From Ceratodon purpureus (taxonomy: Eukaryota; Streptophyta; Bryopsida; Pseudoditrichales; Ditrichaceae), in assembly GCA_014871385.1 (NCBI GenBank), contig CM026427.1, positions 11,346,430 through 11,410,429 of the forward strand: a DNA stretch of 64,000 nucleotides, in the 5' to 3' direction. Under the pieces are notes generated by a model. The model saw nothing but the letters and a program-made list of their open reading frames with translations. It did not search any database and was not told where the DNA came from. Every line of letters begins with the position of its first letter. Positions within the stretch are counted from its first letter, which is position 1. Below, piece by piece: positions 11,664 through 22,100 of the stretch. The translations under genes were made by a program, and so were the position numbers.

Positions 11664-12070
11664 ACACTTAGTGATGAATTTTTCAATTTTATTGCATGGA
11701 TATGTAGGTAACAAACATATGCACATCTTTCGAATCGGAAGGAATATCCGGGGGGAGCGATGGTGTGGAGACGCTGCTGAAGCTCTGTGAGGGCAGCGAT
11801 GGTGGGTATGCTCTGAGATGGTGACTGCTAGGAGGTACCAAGAGTCACAAGGAGGGTGGTGCCATAACCATGTGATAGGTTTTTGTGAGAAATAGAGCAG
11901 TTCAGATCTAGATCTGGAATTGGTAGTTATGATCAAAGTGTTACAATGTGTGTTCTGCAATCTGTGCGTGCTGGTGGAACAAGGATGTGAAGTTGTGTTG
12001 GACTCATAACCCACTGTAACACGAGATCTACTCCTCTTCCCCTAAGATCTGGCATACTACTCTTTCTCTC

Positions 12071-15000
12071 TTGAAAGAACCACACCTCTGGCAACCCCTC
12101 ATCGGCAGAACCACCTCGCTGCCCTACAACAAAACACAGATGAAGAAGAAGCACTCAGTATCTCAGGGAGCCCTCTTTCACAAACTTTCATACTCTTGTT
12201 ACCTGTTTCTTTTCATATGTTTCAATGTCAATCTTCATAGGCTAGCTATTAGTCACAACACTGGAGCACATTCAGATCATAGATCGCCCCAACCACCAGC
12301 AACTAGCCTAGCAAACACATCAGCCCATACTAGATCTAGTCGTTGTTATCCTCTGAAAAACTCCTTGCTTTCACCCCCTGTTGAGTACTGTCCTGTGCAG
12401 ACACATCAGAAACAACACAAGCAATATCAATGCCGGAGACTCAAGACCAGCTCTGAAGCTCATACCCAAGACCAACTCCGAACAGCTCAAGACCAACATC
12501 AAGTAGTTCAAGATCAAGCGCGCAGCTCACGCCACAACACCGAGCATCAATGCCGAGCAGCTCAAGATCAACGACGAGCAATTCAAGACCAGCCCAGCAG
12601 TCCGCGCCACTATGCCGAACATCAATGCCGAAGCTCACACAAGTTCAACACCGAAACACAAGATCAATACGATATCCTAGATCAGCACCGAAGCGCATGC
12701 AGCAGCCAAGACGCAGAATCAACATCCCTGCAGCGCTCGAAGAGAAGAACAGAGCTCAACCTGCAACACCAAAACGAAGACATATCCCTCGACACCCAAC
12801 ATCTGGAGATCGCTCGGAACCCAGTACACCAATCCTGCTGCCTCGACACTACTCATCGGTACACGCACACCAACTGTAAGTTACTTACAAATTTTTACGC
12901 TTTTCTTGTGATCACCAAGCTCTTCTTCGAAACTGGACCTTATCACAAAACTCAGACTCTCAGCTGTCAACCGCCTGAGCATTGCTGCAACCGTTGCTCT
13001 ATCTGCGAACTCAACCTATCCAACAGCTGCAACAACAAAAACGAAGAGCTGGAGAGTGAGTACCAAGAGGACCACAAACGTAGACAACACCAACATCAGC
13101 GAACATCAACACACCGCAACTACCTCAAGAAGAAGAAATTCCTGAGCTATGTCGAACCCAACATCCTGAGGCTGCACAACACCGCCTTGAAGCAGGGAAA
13201 ACCCATCATACACAACAAGGACAAGAAGGACACGGGCAAAGCGAAGATAATGGAGCGGCATCCTCCCCTAGGCAGCACAAACAACAAGCAATTCGCAGCA
13301 GCACACAAAGCAAACCAAGAGGTGGAGAATCAGAAGGCAAGGAAGGACCTTGGCAGCAAAGCGACCCTCTCATTGCGGCGCTCCAACGGCACTGCAAGAA
13401 GTCAGGTAAGTCTCCCTAACCCCAAAGTTCAAAATCTGTTTGAAACTCCAAAATTACACTATCCACAAGAACCGTGCGATCTCCAGTGGAGGGCATCCAT
13501 TGACACTTCTAACACTATTCCTAGGTCACATAAAAACATTTACCACAGCCGCCATGAAACCTCCCAATGCCCTAAAAACCCCCCTGTGCACAGCTGCGAG
13601 TATAATAACCCTCATTCTGAAGGCTTCACTCCCTTCAACTTTCATAGAGTGTGCTCATTCGAAAGCATTGCTAGTCAGACTGTAGTTAGAAAGAGTAGCA
13701 AAGAGAGACCTTACCGCAAGGATGTGGTAGCAGTAAGCATTAGCAGAGAGCCGAGTACAATAGAGGTTGAGTCGTTTGTCCCGAAGGAAGACAGTGTGAT
13801 ATCAACAGCTTCGGAGGACCCTGTGGAGACTTGAGAGGTGGAGCGCCTGCAAGCGGCGCACCCAAACGGCACGAGGGCCGCTGACGAAGCCAGCCGCGAC
13901 CACGCGAAGACGAATGCTCCTGAGGAAGGCGAATCAGCGGCAGTCGCAGCAAGGCCGGCAACGGAGGGTGGAGAGTCGGGAGTACCGAGTCAAGGAGGGT
14001 GCGTGGAACCCTTTGCAGCCACGGCTTTTACAAAGCCAGAAGGCTTAACGGCAGATAGGAGAGCAACCTCGAAACTGGAGGCATTGGAGACTGCGAAACA
14101 CGGCACGGCGGTGAAGACAGTGGGCTCGGGAGAACCGGCAGCAACACGGGGAGCGTCACCAACAAAACAAACCACAGCGGCGAAGGCAATAGGCGTGGGA
14201 GAAACGGCAGGAGCTCGGGGAGCATTAGCAGTAAGCAAAACTGAAGAACGATCGGTGTGTGTCGTGAAGAAGACCATTTTGACAGCAGTGGCGGCATACA
14301 CCAGAGCCTCGAGCTGGCAGTCAAGCGGTACTCCGCAAGGGTACAGAGGTGCATTGACGCCAATCTCAGGTAAAATGCTCTTTGATTTTTGCATTAGAAT
14401 ACAAAATTTTAACTTACATTGCAGCTGCAATGTATGGAACTGTATGGACTCAGATTATAAGAGAAAATTGGAAACCTTGAATGCTTCCAGCCAAAGGCTG
14501 GAGCAACTCTGTGTAAGTGTAATAAAATTTAGGTCAATTGTAGGGGTCATTAGAATTAGGTTGGTAGATGACTTTTGCATTAAACCCCTATGTTTGTTTG
14601 GAAATGGATGTATGCTTGGAAATTTTTGCTTGGCTGGATATGTGTGTAGCAATGTTCATTACAGCCAGTCTGTAATTGATCATTGTAACATTCAAAACCT
14701 TCCAAAATATGATGTTGTTCCTCATTACTACAAGTTTAGGTTGTCCATGTTATTGTCTTCAAGTAATTATATGTTTTGTGCATATTGTAAGTGCAAACAC
14801 AACCAGTTTGTGTTTGTTTCCTACATAAATGCATGCACCAAAAATCAAGATTTTGATAAACTTGTGAAAAGTAGAAGATGCTCTGTGATTGTAGTAATGT
14901 ATGATTTGAAATGCATGATTCAACTAGAAATAAGATGCAATGTGATCCTCTTCCCACTTACTATCTATCAAGGAGGCCCACAACTTAATTTGTGGAATGA

Positions 15001-15079
15001 TAGAGTATGTGGGATGATAAGAGGAAAATTCTCTACAAACCGTATGAAACACTTACAAACTCTTTGTTATTGCTACAGA
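12071..15079 (+). CDS. LINE upstream reading frame (function unknown)
   Basis: One plus-strand frame is open from 12071 to the end of ORF1 at 16723, except for a single TGA at 13832-13834. The first part is rich in Gln, His and Ser, with a 75-bp in-frame duplication near 12.53-12.63 kb (units containing RHNTEHQCRAAQDQ and RHYAEHQCRSSHKF). The part after the TGA is Ala/Gly/Glu-rich. From about 14370 to 15079 the same frame runs through AT-rich DNA giving a Cys-rich protein (for example CAYCKCKH). No known domain is seen. It may be an N-terminal extension of ORF1 or a separate protein. Splice-like signals (CAG/GTAAGT near 13406, CAG/GTAAAATG at 14370, CTACAG ending 15078) leave open that some of it is spliced. 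Confidence 0.45.
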
Positions 15080-16723
15080 ATGACAAGTCAACCCAACAAC
15101 ATTTCTAGCACTAGAAAACTTTTTGAAAGTAATGTTGATAGTCTTGCTGAATTGTCATCTGGTCAAAAGCGTCCAGTCCTGGCCGTGACACTTTCTAGCC
15201 AAAAGAAGGTCAAGGGCAAAGCATCTGAGATGCAACGCCCTCCCTTTTGGTTGGGATTTCATGCACTGAACTGTTTGGCTATTGAACAAAAGGGCCCTAG
15301 AGAACCCTCTTATTCTACAAGTGAACTTGTGAGGCTTGGGATGAATCATGAAGATGCACTTGAGTATGTAGAGGCAACTCCATCATTTCCATATGTCCTC
15401 CAAGATGAGTGGCCATCTAAAAGGGCAGATGGAAAAGATGGTGGACATTTCAACCTCACCCAATTACCACGAGACGTGGAAATTGATGAGTTTGGATTTG
15501 CCTTGGATTACCAAATAGCAATCTTTTTCGATTTAGGTGAAAAAATCATCCAAAGGGATGAAGTTTTTGCCTGGACAATGGATAGGCTCAAAATGATGGA
15601 GATTGAATTGGGGGATCTTTTGGGAGAACCATTGGCAGTCATGTGCTTCCATGGATCGAAGAGGTGGAGTGGATCTTTAAAACTCCATCTCAAAAATCCC
15701 GAAAAGGACGGTTCAATACTCCCCCAAGGCATTCGACCCTTCATCCTAAAAGTGGATGATACCACCTTTTGGAGAGGGAAAGTATGCAAATCATTTGATG
15801 CTATAGCCATTGCAAGCCTCCTATCCGTCCGAGTGGCAAGCCCTAGTTTGAAGGGGAAAAAATGGTTTGAAATGCTTGAAGAGCTTGTAGTTGACAGTTT
15901 CGATAGAGGTTTCGATTTCGAGGTGACAAACATCCAAAAGAATGACTTGGCTGACTTTGCATGGATTAAAACCCCATCCCCGGAAGAGGCTAAACGTCTC
16001 AAACTTCACAAAGTTTCATTTTGGAATGAAATCATCGATGTGAAGTTTGCAAGTACGGAAAAAATCTCCGAGGATGATAAAGCAAAGAAGAATGCCGTTG
16101 TCCTCATTGCCAAAAATCTCAACAAGACCAAGTCTATTGAGATGTTGGAAGAGGGAATCAAGTCATATATGGGGGTTGGCAATGTTGTAAGCACCTTTTT
16201 CCGCCTAGAAAAAGGAAAGCATGTAGGCACTTGTAATGTGCAATGCCTAAATGCTACAGTTTACAAGAAGCATGTCAAACAAAGTGCAAAAATACTCAAT
16301 AAATGGGTAGAATTTGCACCACATCCCAAAAGTTTGGATGGAATAAGCGCACCATCTAGTGCTGAATTGGTAAGATTAGGGTTTGCAGATGTCAATACCG
16401 CCTTAGCAAATACCATTAAAGCCCTCGAAAATGGACCATCAAGTGGATATTCCAAGGCGGATCTTCACAAGATGGTAGAAGATGCGGTTTCCAAAGGCAC
16501 AACAACAACAATGGTGGAGATTCGGAAGGAGATGAGCACACTTAAGGAGGAGATAGTAACCGAAGCCAGAACATATGCAGACAAGGTACAAGCAGAATCT
16601 AACAAAAACTCAAGGTATCAAATTGAACAATTGAAAAAACAAATGATGTTTACCCTTGAAGCCCTTCAAGCAGACCATCCAAGCACCACGGAAATAGAAG
16701 GATGCATGGACTTGACAAACTAG
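15080..16723 (+). CDS. LINE ORF1 protein, RRM-like RNA-binding
   Basis: About 547 residues if the Met at 15080 (MTSQPNNISS) is used. The frame is open far upstream, so the true start is uncertain. LINE ORF1 proteins bind the element's RNA and accompany it to the nucleus. Two RNA-binding-like modules are visible: one around PFILKVDDTTFWRGKVC, and one in which NAVVLIAKNLNKTKSIEML resembles the first strand and helix of an RRM. A C-terminal helical stretch (EIRKEMSTLKEEIVTEAR) is probably a coiled coil. RRM-plus-coiled-coil is a known ORF1 type. The stop at 16723 overlaps by 22 bp the next frame, starting at ATG 16702. The domain call is from pattern only. Confidence 0.6.
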   Translation: MTSQPNNISSTRKLFESNVDSLAELSSGQKRPVLAVTLSSQKKVKGKASEMQRPPFWLGFHALNCLAIEQKGPREPSYSTSELVRLGMNHEDALEYVEATPSFPYVLQDEWPSKRADGKDGGHFNLTQLPRDVEIDEFGFALDYQIAIFFDLGEKIIQRDEVFAWTMDRLKMMEIELGDLLGEPLAVMCFHGSKRWSGSLKLHLKNPEKDGSILPQGIRPFILKVDDTTFWRGKVCKSFDAIAIASLLSVRVASPSLKGKKWFEMLEELVVDSFDRGFDFEVTNIQKNDLADFAWIKTPSPEEAKRLKLHKVSFWNEIIDVKFASTEKISEDDKAKKNAVVLIAKNLNKTKSIEMLEEGIKSYMGVGNVVSTFFRLEKGKHVGTCNVQCLNATVYKKHVKQSAKILNKWVEFAPHPKSLDGISAPSSAELVRLGFADVNTALANTIKALENGPSSGYSKADLHKMVEDAVSKGTTTTMVEIRKEMSTLKEEIVTEARTYADKVQAESNKNSRYQIEQLKKQMMFTLEALQADHPSTTEIEGCMDLTN

Positions 16724-17763
16724 TTACTTCAGATGTAGCGACGGTAAACTTATATTATATAGTATATTTATATACTAAAAATAAAAAACAAAAAACAATA
16801 AATAAAGTATCTATAGGTACTACCATTCAAAAAGAATACATATCATCTCCAATTCATCCAAAAATTAAAAATCATCCAAAATCTAAAATTCATCCAAAAT
16901 CTAAAACTCATCCAAAATCTAAAATTCATCCAAAATCTAAAATTCATCTAGAATCTAAAATTCATCCAAAAACTAAAAATCATCCAAAATCAAAAATGTA
17001 TCCAAAATCTAAGATTCATCCAAAATACAGAAATCATCCAAAATACAGAATTCATCCAAAATCTAAAAATCATCCAAAGTACAGAATTCATCCAAAATAT
17101 AAAATTCACCAAAAATACAGAATTCATCCAAAATCTAAAATTCATCCAAAATACAGAATCCATCCAAAATGCAAAATTCACCCAAAATCCATAAACCACC
17201 CAATCTTCAAAGATCATTCAAAATCCAAAATTCATCCAAAATTCAAAATGTATTCAAAAGACAATATTTATCCAAAACCTAAAACTCATCAAAACCCCAA
17301 ATTTTATCAAAAGAACATATCACAGCCTCAATTTAAAATCCAACCTAAAATACATACAAACCATATGCCCCTAGAAATCAAAAGTCTTCCTAAACTGAGA
17401 ATACACTCAATACCTAAAACTCACATTATATTAGACACTATACAAAAACAAAATCTCTTAAACAAACACTCGACAACCATGGCCTATCAACACCTCAAAC
17501 AAATAGAATACACCCATCTACACTACGGGAAACTAAAGAATAAAAGAAACAAAAACCACCACATATACAATTGGTTTGCTAACTCAATTACAAACCATTC
17601 AACCGAAGTCATTAAAACCTCACATTACCCACCCTCACGTTTAGAACAAAAAATACCTGCATTACCTAATCTATTTAACACAACAAATTTTATAACAACA
17701 AAATATTATAAATTAAATTATAAAACCCCAAATCTTGTAACTACGAAGGATACTACTTTGTAA
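16702..17763 (+). CDS. LINE hexapeptide-repeat frame leading into ORF2
   Basis: A 353-codon frame starting at an ATG inside the last codons of ORF1 (22-bp overlap, different frame). After a short lead, about 24 tandem hexapeptides of the type HPKSKI/HPKYRI fill roughly residues 52-200, followed by a basic Lys/His/Asn-rich tail. No catalytic domain is seen. The basic repeat could bind nucleic acid (inference). The frame ends at 17763 while the 2A motif and APE lie in another frame that opens at 17724, so about 40 bp of overlap separates the two. Either a frame change broke ORF2 here, or the two are separate frames by design. Confidence 0.5.
   Translation: MHGLDKLVTSDVATVNLYYIVYLYTKNKKQKTINKVSIGTTIQKEYISSPIHPKIKNHPKSKIHPKSKTHPKSKIHPKSKIHLESKIHPKTKNHPKSKMYPKSKIHPKYRNHPKYRIHPKSKNHPKYRIHPKYKIHQKYRIHPKSKIHPKYRIHPKCKIHPKSINHPIFKDHSKSKIHPKFKMYSKDNIYPKPKTHQNPKFYQKNISQPQFKIQPKIHTNHMPLEIKSLPKLRIHSIPKTHIILDTIQKQNLLNKHSTTMAYQHLKQIEYTHLHYGKLKNKRNKNHHIYNWFANSITNHSTEVIKTSHYPPSRLEQKIPALPNLFNTTNFITTKYYKLNYKTPNLVTTKDTTL
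16855..17307 (+). repeat. 18-bp minisatellite (CATCCAAAATCTAAAATT-type)
   Basis: About 24 tandem copies of an 18-bp unit CATCCAAAATCTAAAATT and variants, always in whole units, so the encoded period is six residues (HPKSKI). Variants such as HPKYRI and HPKSKN are interspersed rather than blocked. The array lies inside the LINE, between ORF1 and the 2A-APE frame. Later units are more degenerate (IYPKPK, HQNPKF). Confidence 0.9.
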
Positions 17764-19145
17764 ATAAACTAGCCCTACTTCAATGCGGGGACATTGAGTC
17801 AAACCCAGGACCAATGCCCAACATACTTAGAACTCATCCAGCCGACCACAAGAAAAGAGCTAGAAGATACTTTATCCCTAGCACAATTAAATTGCGCCCG
17901 GAATACCAACATATTGCAAATTCATTTGCTCCAATTTTAATAACTAACCACCATCTACACCAACAAGCAATTATGGAATTTCCACACCTACATCGATATA
18001 TACAAACACAAATACAATCTCCACTACCTCACATACTATATGCATTAATCGTTACCATACACCCACTAATAAATACATGTAATAATATATTAGCTCAGCC
18101 CCGCATTCACCACTTCAATGATATATGGACCAATACAGTATTGATCAGACTAGCCAACCTAAATAACCCCCCGGAAAGACACATCCTCACTCAACACCCT
18201 TATGCCAAATTTATTGAATTGAACCATGACCTAATATCTCCAAAAAACTCAATTCACGACGAACTTTACAAATTTATCCATAACCAAGATACACTACCAA
18301 CACCTATCATACTCCAAAGAAAATTTCCCTTCTTACCAAATAAACTAATCACTGAAGCTTTAAGCTGTTTCGAAAGTCTAAATGAATACTCACATCCACC
18401 ACCCCTTCCAAACATCCCAACACCTCCGCCAAGAACAAACATCAACACTAATGACAAAACAAATATAATAACATGGAATGCATCTTCGCTTAATACAGCT
18501 CTACCAAACCTACAAAACCTCGTATACAATTCCTCAAGGAATACGGCAATTATAAATATCCAAGAAACAAAACTCACAGCAACCAAATCCACTAAATGGA
18601 TACAAAATTTATTTCCTGAGTATAAACTTATCTTTAATAACACACATGCCCTCACAAGATGCATGCAACAAAGAATGCCCTACACCCCCGGAAGAGGAGG
18701 CCTACTTACACTTATACACAATAAATATGCTTTCCCTGGAAATATTACCAAAATCCCTACACCAGCAAACATTTCCCCATATCTACAAATAATAAAAATA
18801 AACAACCATCCGTTATTACCATGGTTAATCATACACTTATACATGCCGACACATCTAGAAGACATACGCCTCATCCCCCACATTCAAACTACAATCACAA
18901 GCCAAATAAATGCACACCCTAATCATACATACATCTTGTGTGGAGACTTCAATCGTGATATAACACTAAACGGAAGACAAAATCACAACATCAACACCCC
19001 ACCACAAGAAGAAGATATTCAATGGAAAAACTTTACAAATTCACTAAATCTAGAATACATCCCAACAAACACAACATTCACAAGACAAGGTGGTTACAAC
19101 TACACATCAACTAGTCTCATAGATGGCTTCTACATAAAACCCTAG
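17724..19145 (+). CDS. LINE ORF2 part 1: AP-type endonuclease
   Basis: After the 2A motif comes about 440 residues. The first half has no recognised domain. The second half is an exonuclease-endonuclease-phosphatase fold of the APE type: NIITWNASSL (first strand with Asn), INIQETKL (catalytic Glu), RGGLLTLI, YILCGDFNRD (GDFN motif) and ending SLIDGFYIKP. The last element of the fold, SDHYPV (the SDH motif), follows in a different frame at about 19190. The APE domain is therefore split by one frame change near 19142, which would inactivate ORF2 of this copy. This enzyme nicks target DNA to prime reverse transcription. Confidence 0.85.
   Translation, partial: NPKSCNYEGYYFVNKLALLQCGDIESNPGPMPNILRTHPADHKKRARRYFIPSTIKLRPEYQHIANSFAPILITNHHLHQQAIMEFPHLHRYIQTQIQSPLPHILYALIVTIHPLINTCNNILAQPRIHHFNDIWTNTVLIRLANLNNPPERHILTQHPYAKFIELNHDLISPKNSIHDELYKFIHNQDTLPTPIILQRKFPFLPNKLITEALSCFESLNEYSHPPPLPNIPTPPPRTNINTNDKTNIITWNASSLNTALPNLQNLVYNSSRNTAIINIQETKLTATKSTKWIQNLFPEYKLIFNNTHALTRCMQQRMPYTPGRGGLLTLIHNKYAFPGNITKIPTPANISPYLQIIKINNHPLLPWLIIHLYMPTHLEDIRLIPHIQTTITSQINAHPNHTYILCGDFNRDITLNGRQNHNINTPPQEEDIQWKNFTNSLNLEYIPTNTTFTRQGGYNYTSTSLIDGFYIKP
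17763..17813 (+). other. 2A ribosome-skipping peptide motif (…GDIESNPGP)
   Basis: In the frame of the APE domain the codons read NKLALLQCGDIESNPGP and are followed directly by an ATG at 17814. This fits the 2A consensus D-(V/I)-E-x-N-P-G-P with an upstream Leu-rich helix. In 2A peptides the ribosome fails to join the last Gly-Pro and releases the upstream protein. Such motifs are known in picornavirus-like viruses and in some non-LTR retrotransposons (trypanosome L1Tc, sea-urchin elements). Here it would separate an N-terminal product from the APE-RT polyprotein. The frame is open upstream only to 17724. Confidence 0.85.
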
Positions 19146-22100
19146 ATAATACTAGACTTACCTCCACGACAAACACAAATTTGAATCTAAACTCAGATCA
19201 TTATCCAGTCACCTTACACATTCCACAAAACCTATTGATAGCCAGACCACCGACTCCCATCAATACCCCAACAATTAGAATCTTAAATCCAATACCTCCA
19301 GAAAACTTAGAAAAATTTAATATTGAATTTTTTGAAAAAAATTCTATACAAATAAATGAATTAACCAGACTTCTAGAAAATAATGACCATCTTACCACCG
19401 CTTTATGGCAAGAAGCTTGCGCATCCTTAGACAAAATCGTAGAAAAAATCTCAGAAACCATTGAAAAAACATGTAACGCACCCCCACTACCACAACTCAC
19501 AAATAGAACAAGACAACAAGGCGGCTTTTTACCTCGAAAACTAGCCAGAGAATGGAAAAAACACCTTACCACATACCATCTTATTAGAAAAACTATATAT
19601 ATTGCAAAAAACAACCCCCAATGGCAAACACACCCCATATTGAACGAAATACGTAGCCACCAATACGTTCAAATCCCACATCCACCAGCAACAAACTCTA
19701 TACCAAACGAATGGATCGATGACATAGCTAAAATCGCAAAAACTGCTAACAAAGAAGCCAGAAAAATAACCACAAAATACACTAAAGACTGCATCCACAA
19801 AGCTGTATCAAAATATCGACAACTGTATGAAAAAAGCCCCAAAAAAGTAAATCGAAAAGTCTTCAAAAACTCTGAAACTTCACCTCTTGACTCTATAATG
19901 GATAGACAAAACAACATCTTAACTAGTCCGGAAGATATTGCTCAAGAAATTTACATCCAACAGTCCATTAGCAACCGGCCAACAGTCCCCACATGTCACT
20001 ATCAAACTGCACACCCTCCACAATGCACATGTAGCGTCAGACAATATCCATGGCATGACTTGGACGGATTCACAATTGATCAATGCGGAGAACCACAAAT
20101 CCCCCTACACACATATTTTGATCAAGAAACTTACGATTTATGCCTCAAAAACCTAGGAAATAACAAAGCCCCAGGCCCAGACAAAATCCCTAACTCTATT
20201 CTGAAAAATATGCCCCCACGATTCCACAAACTACTATTTCTATTTTTTAAACACTGCTACAAACAAAAACAAATACCTGCAACATGGAAAACCAGCCTAA
20301 CTGTCTTATTATATAAAAAAGGTGAACCATCCCAACTTACAAACCATAGACCTATCGCTTTAGCAAACACCATATACAAACTCTTTACTAGCACATTAAC
20401 CTTTATCCTCTCCACATACGGTGAAAGACATCAAATTCTGCATGACAGCCAAGAAGGATTCCGAGCAGAAAGAGGAACATCGAGACAACTTCAACTACTT
20501 ATTGCAGCCTTAGAAGATGCAAGATTTACAAATCAAGATATATATATTCTCTACATTGACTTCAAAAATGCTTTTGGATCCATTGACCATGCGAGACTCT
20601 TGGCCATAATGAAAGATCTCGGATACCCAACTGATGCTATAAACTTGGTAGGAAATATATACTCACAATCCTCTACTATATTTTCTGGAGAACATTTTGG
20701 TAAAACTCTACCTATTCCCATACAAAGAGGAACAATACAAGGGGATACTCTTAGTCCATATCTATTTTTAATATTCTTAGAGCCACTTCTTAGATGGTTA
20801 CAACAAGGTGACAATGGATATACCTTTGGTACATCCAAAGTTACAATCTCATCCGCAGCATATGCTGATGATTTAGCAGCTATTGCTAACAAATTAGCAT
20901 CACTACAAATACAGCTAAATAAATTAGACAAATTCTGCGAATGGGCTGGAATGGATCTTGGTATACCTAAATGTGCAGTGACCGGATGCCCAAATAAATC
21001 AAAAATGAACCCCACAGCATTCAAAGCACAGATCCAAGCCACCAATATAAACTACAGAAACCAACCAATACCAGTTTTAGACCAACATGACCCTTATACA
21101 TACCTTGGAATAAACCTAGCATCATCACTTAAATGGAAAACACAAATAAACACCACCACAGCTAAAGTCATCAAACAATGTCAAGCCTTAGTGGCTTGCC
21201 CAGCCACTATGAAACAAAAAATCAACATGGCCGATACAGTCATACATGCCGGGATCGCATACAGCTTCTACGCAGTACCATACTCTATACCAGCCATTAG
21301 AAAACTTGACAAAAAGATCATAGCACTCCACAAAACAATATGTGGACTACCAAAAAGTACATCTAATATAGCTACACAACTCCCACACGATCTATTCGGA
21401 ATGGAAGCCTTTTCGTTAAAAAATGCCTATCTACGATGTATTGGAGAACAATTACAAAATGCTCTCAATGACAAAGGCAGACTCGGTAAAATCTACTTTG
21501 GCTTACTACAATTCATACTTGCAAAATTTGGAGGCTCCGAAGAAATAGAGCGCATCAAATATCAAGATTGTGTGAGATCCCCTATCACTAGAACATTGTT
21601 TTTACTCAAACATGAAGCCGGAGTCCACCTTAAAAGCACTATAGGAAACTTTCTATTAAATCCATCCCCACTCGAAACCGCATGGATGCAAGAAGCACAA
21701 CACCTACATGGACTAAATCCCAAAACTTCTCTCAAACTACTACAAAAACTACTAGTACATAATATAATAAATTTAGAACAAATAACCATGCCTAACGGGA
21801 CCACCCTAATGAACCCAGAAGAATATAAAATATACCACTCCAACCCCACAAAACTCATAAAAAGTGCGCTAAATATTGCCAGTCAATTATTTTGTAAACC
21901 CACTTGCCATCAAAGATGCCAAATACCATGTAGATTCCGATACCACTCCCCCCCAAGAACCCTAAAAAGTGATTACATAGTATTAAACCACAACATTCTA
22001 CCACGACAATTGCACCCCCCAATACACCCCCCCAACCCTCTTATTCCAGAACTTCCTCCTCCTCCCAACAATATGCTTAAATATCCAAGACAATTCCCCA

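Noticed and set aside
16855-17307. CRISPR-like regular repeats
   Set aside because: Units are contiguous 18-mers without spacers, inside a retrotransposon in a plant genome; a minisatellite explains them.
19201-21045. Long minus-strand frames inside the LINE (for example 19201-19638 and 20551-21045)
   Set aside because: Antisense to RT coding sequence with matching codon register; shadows of the plus-strand frame.
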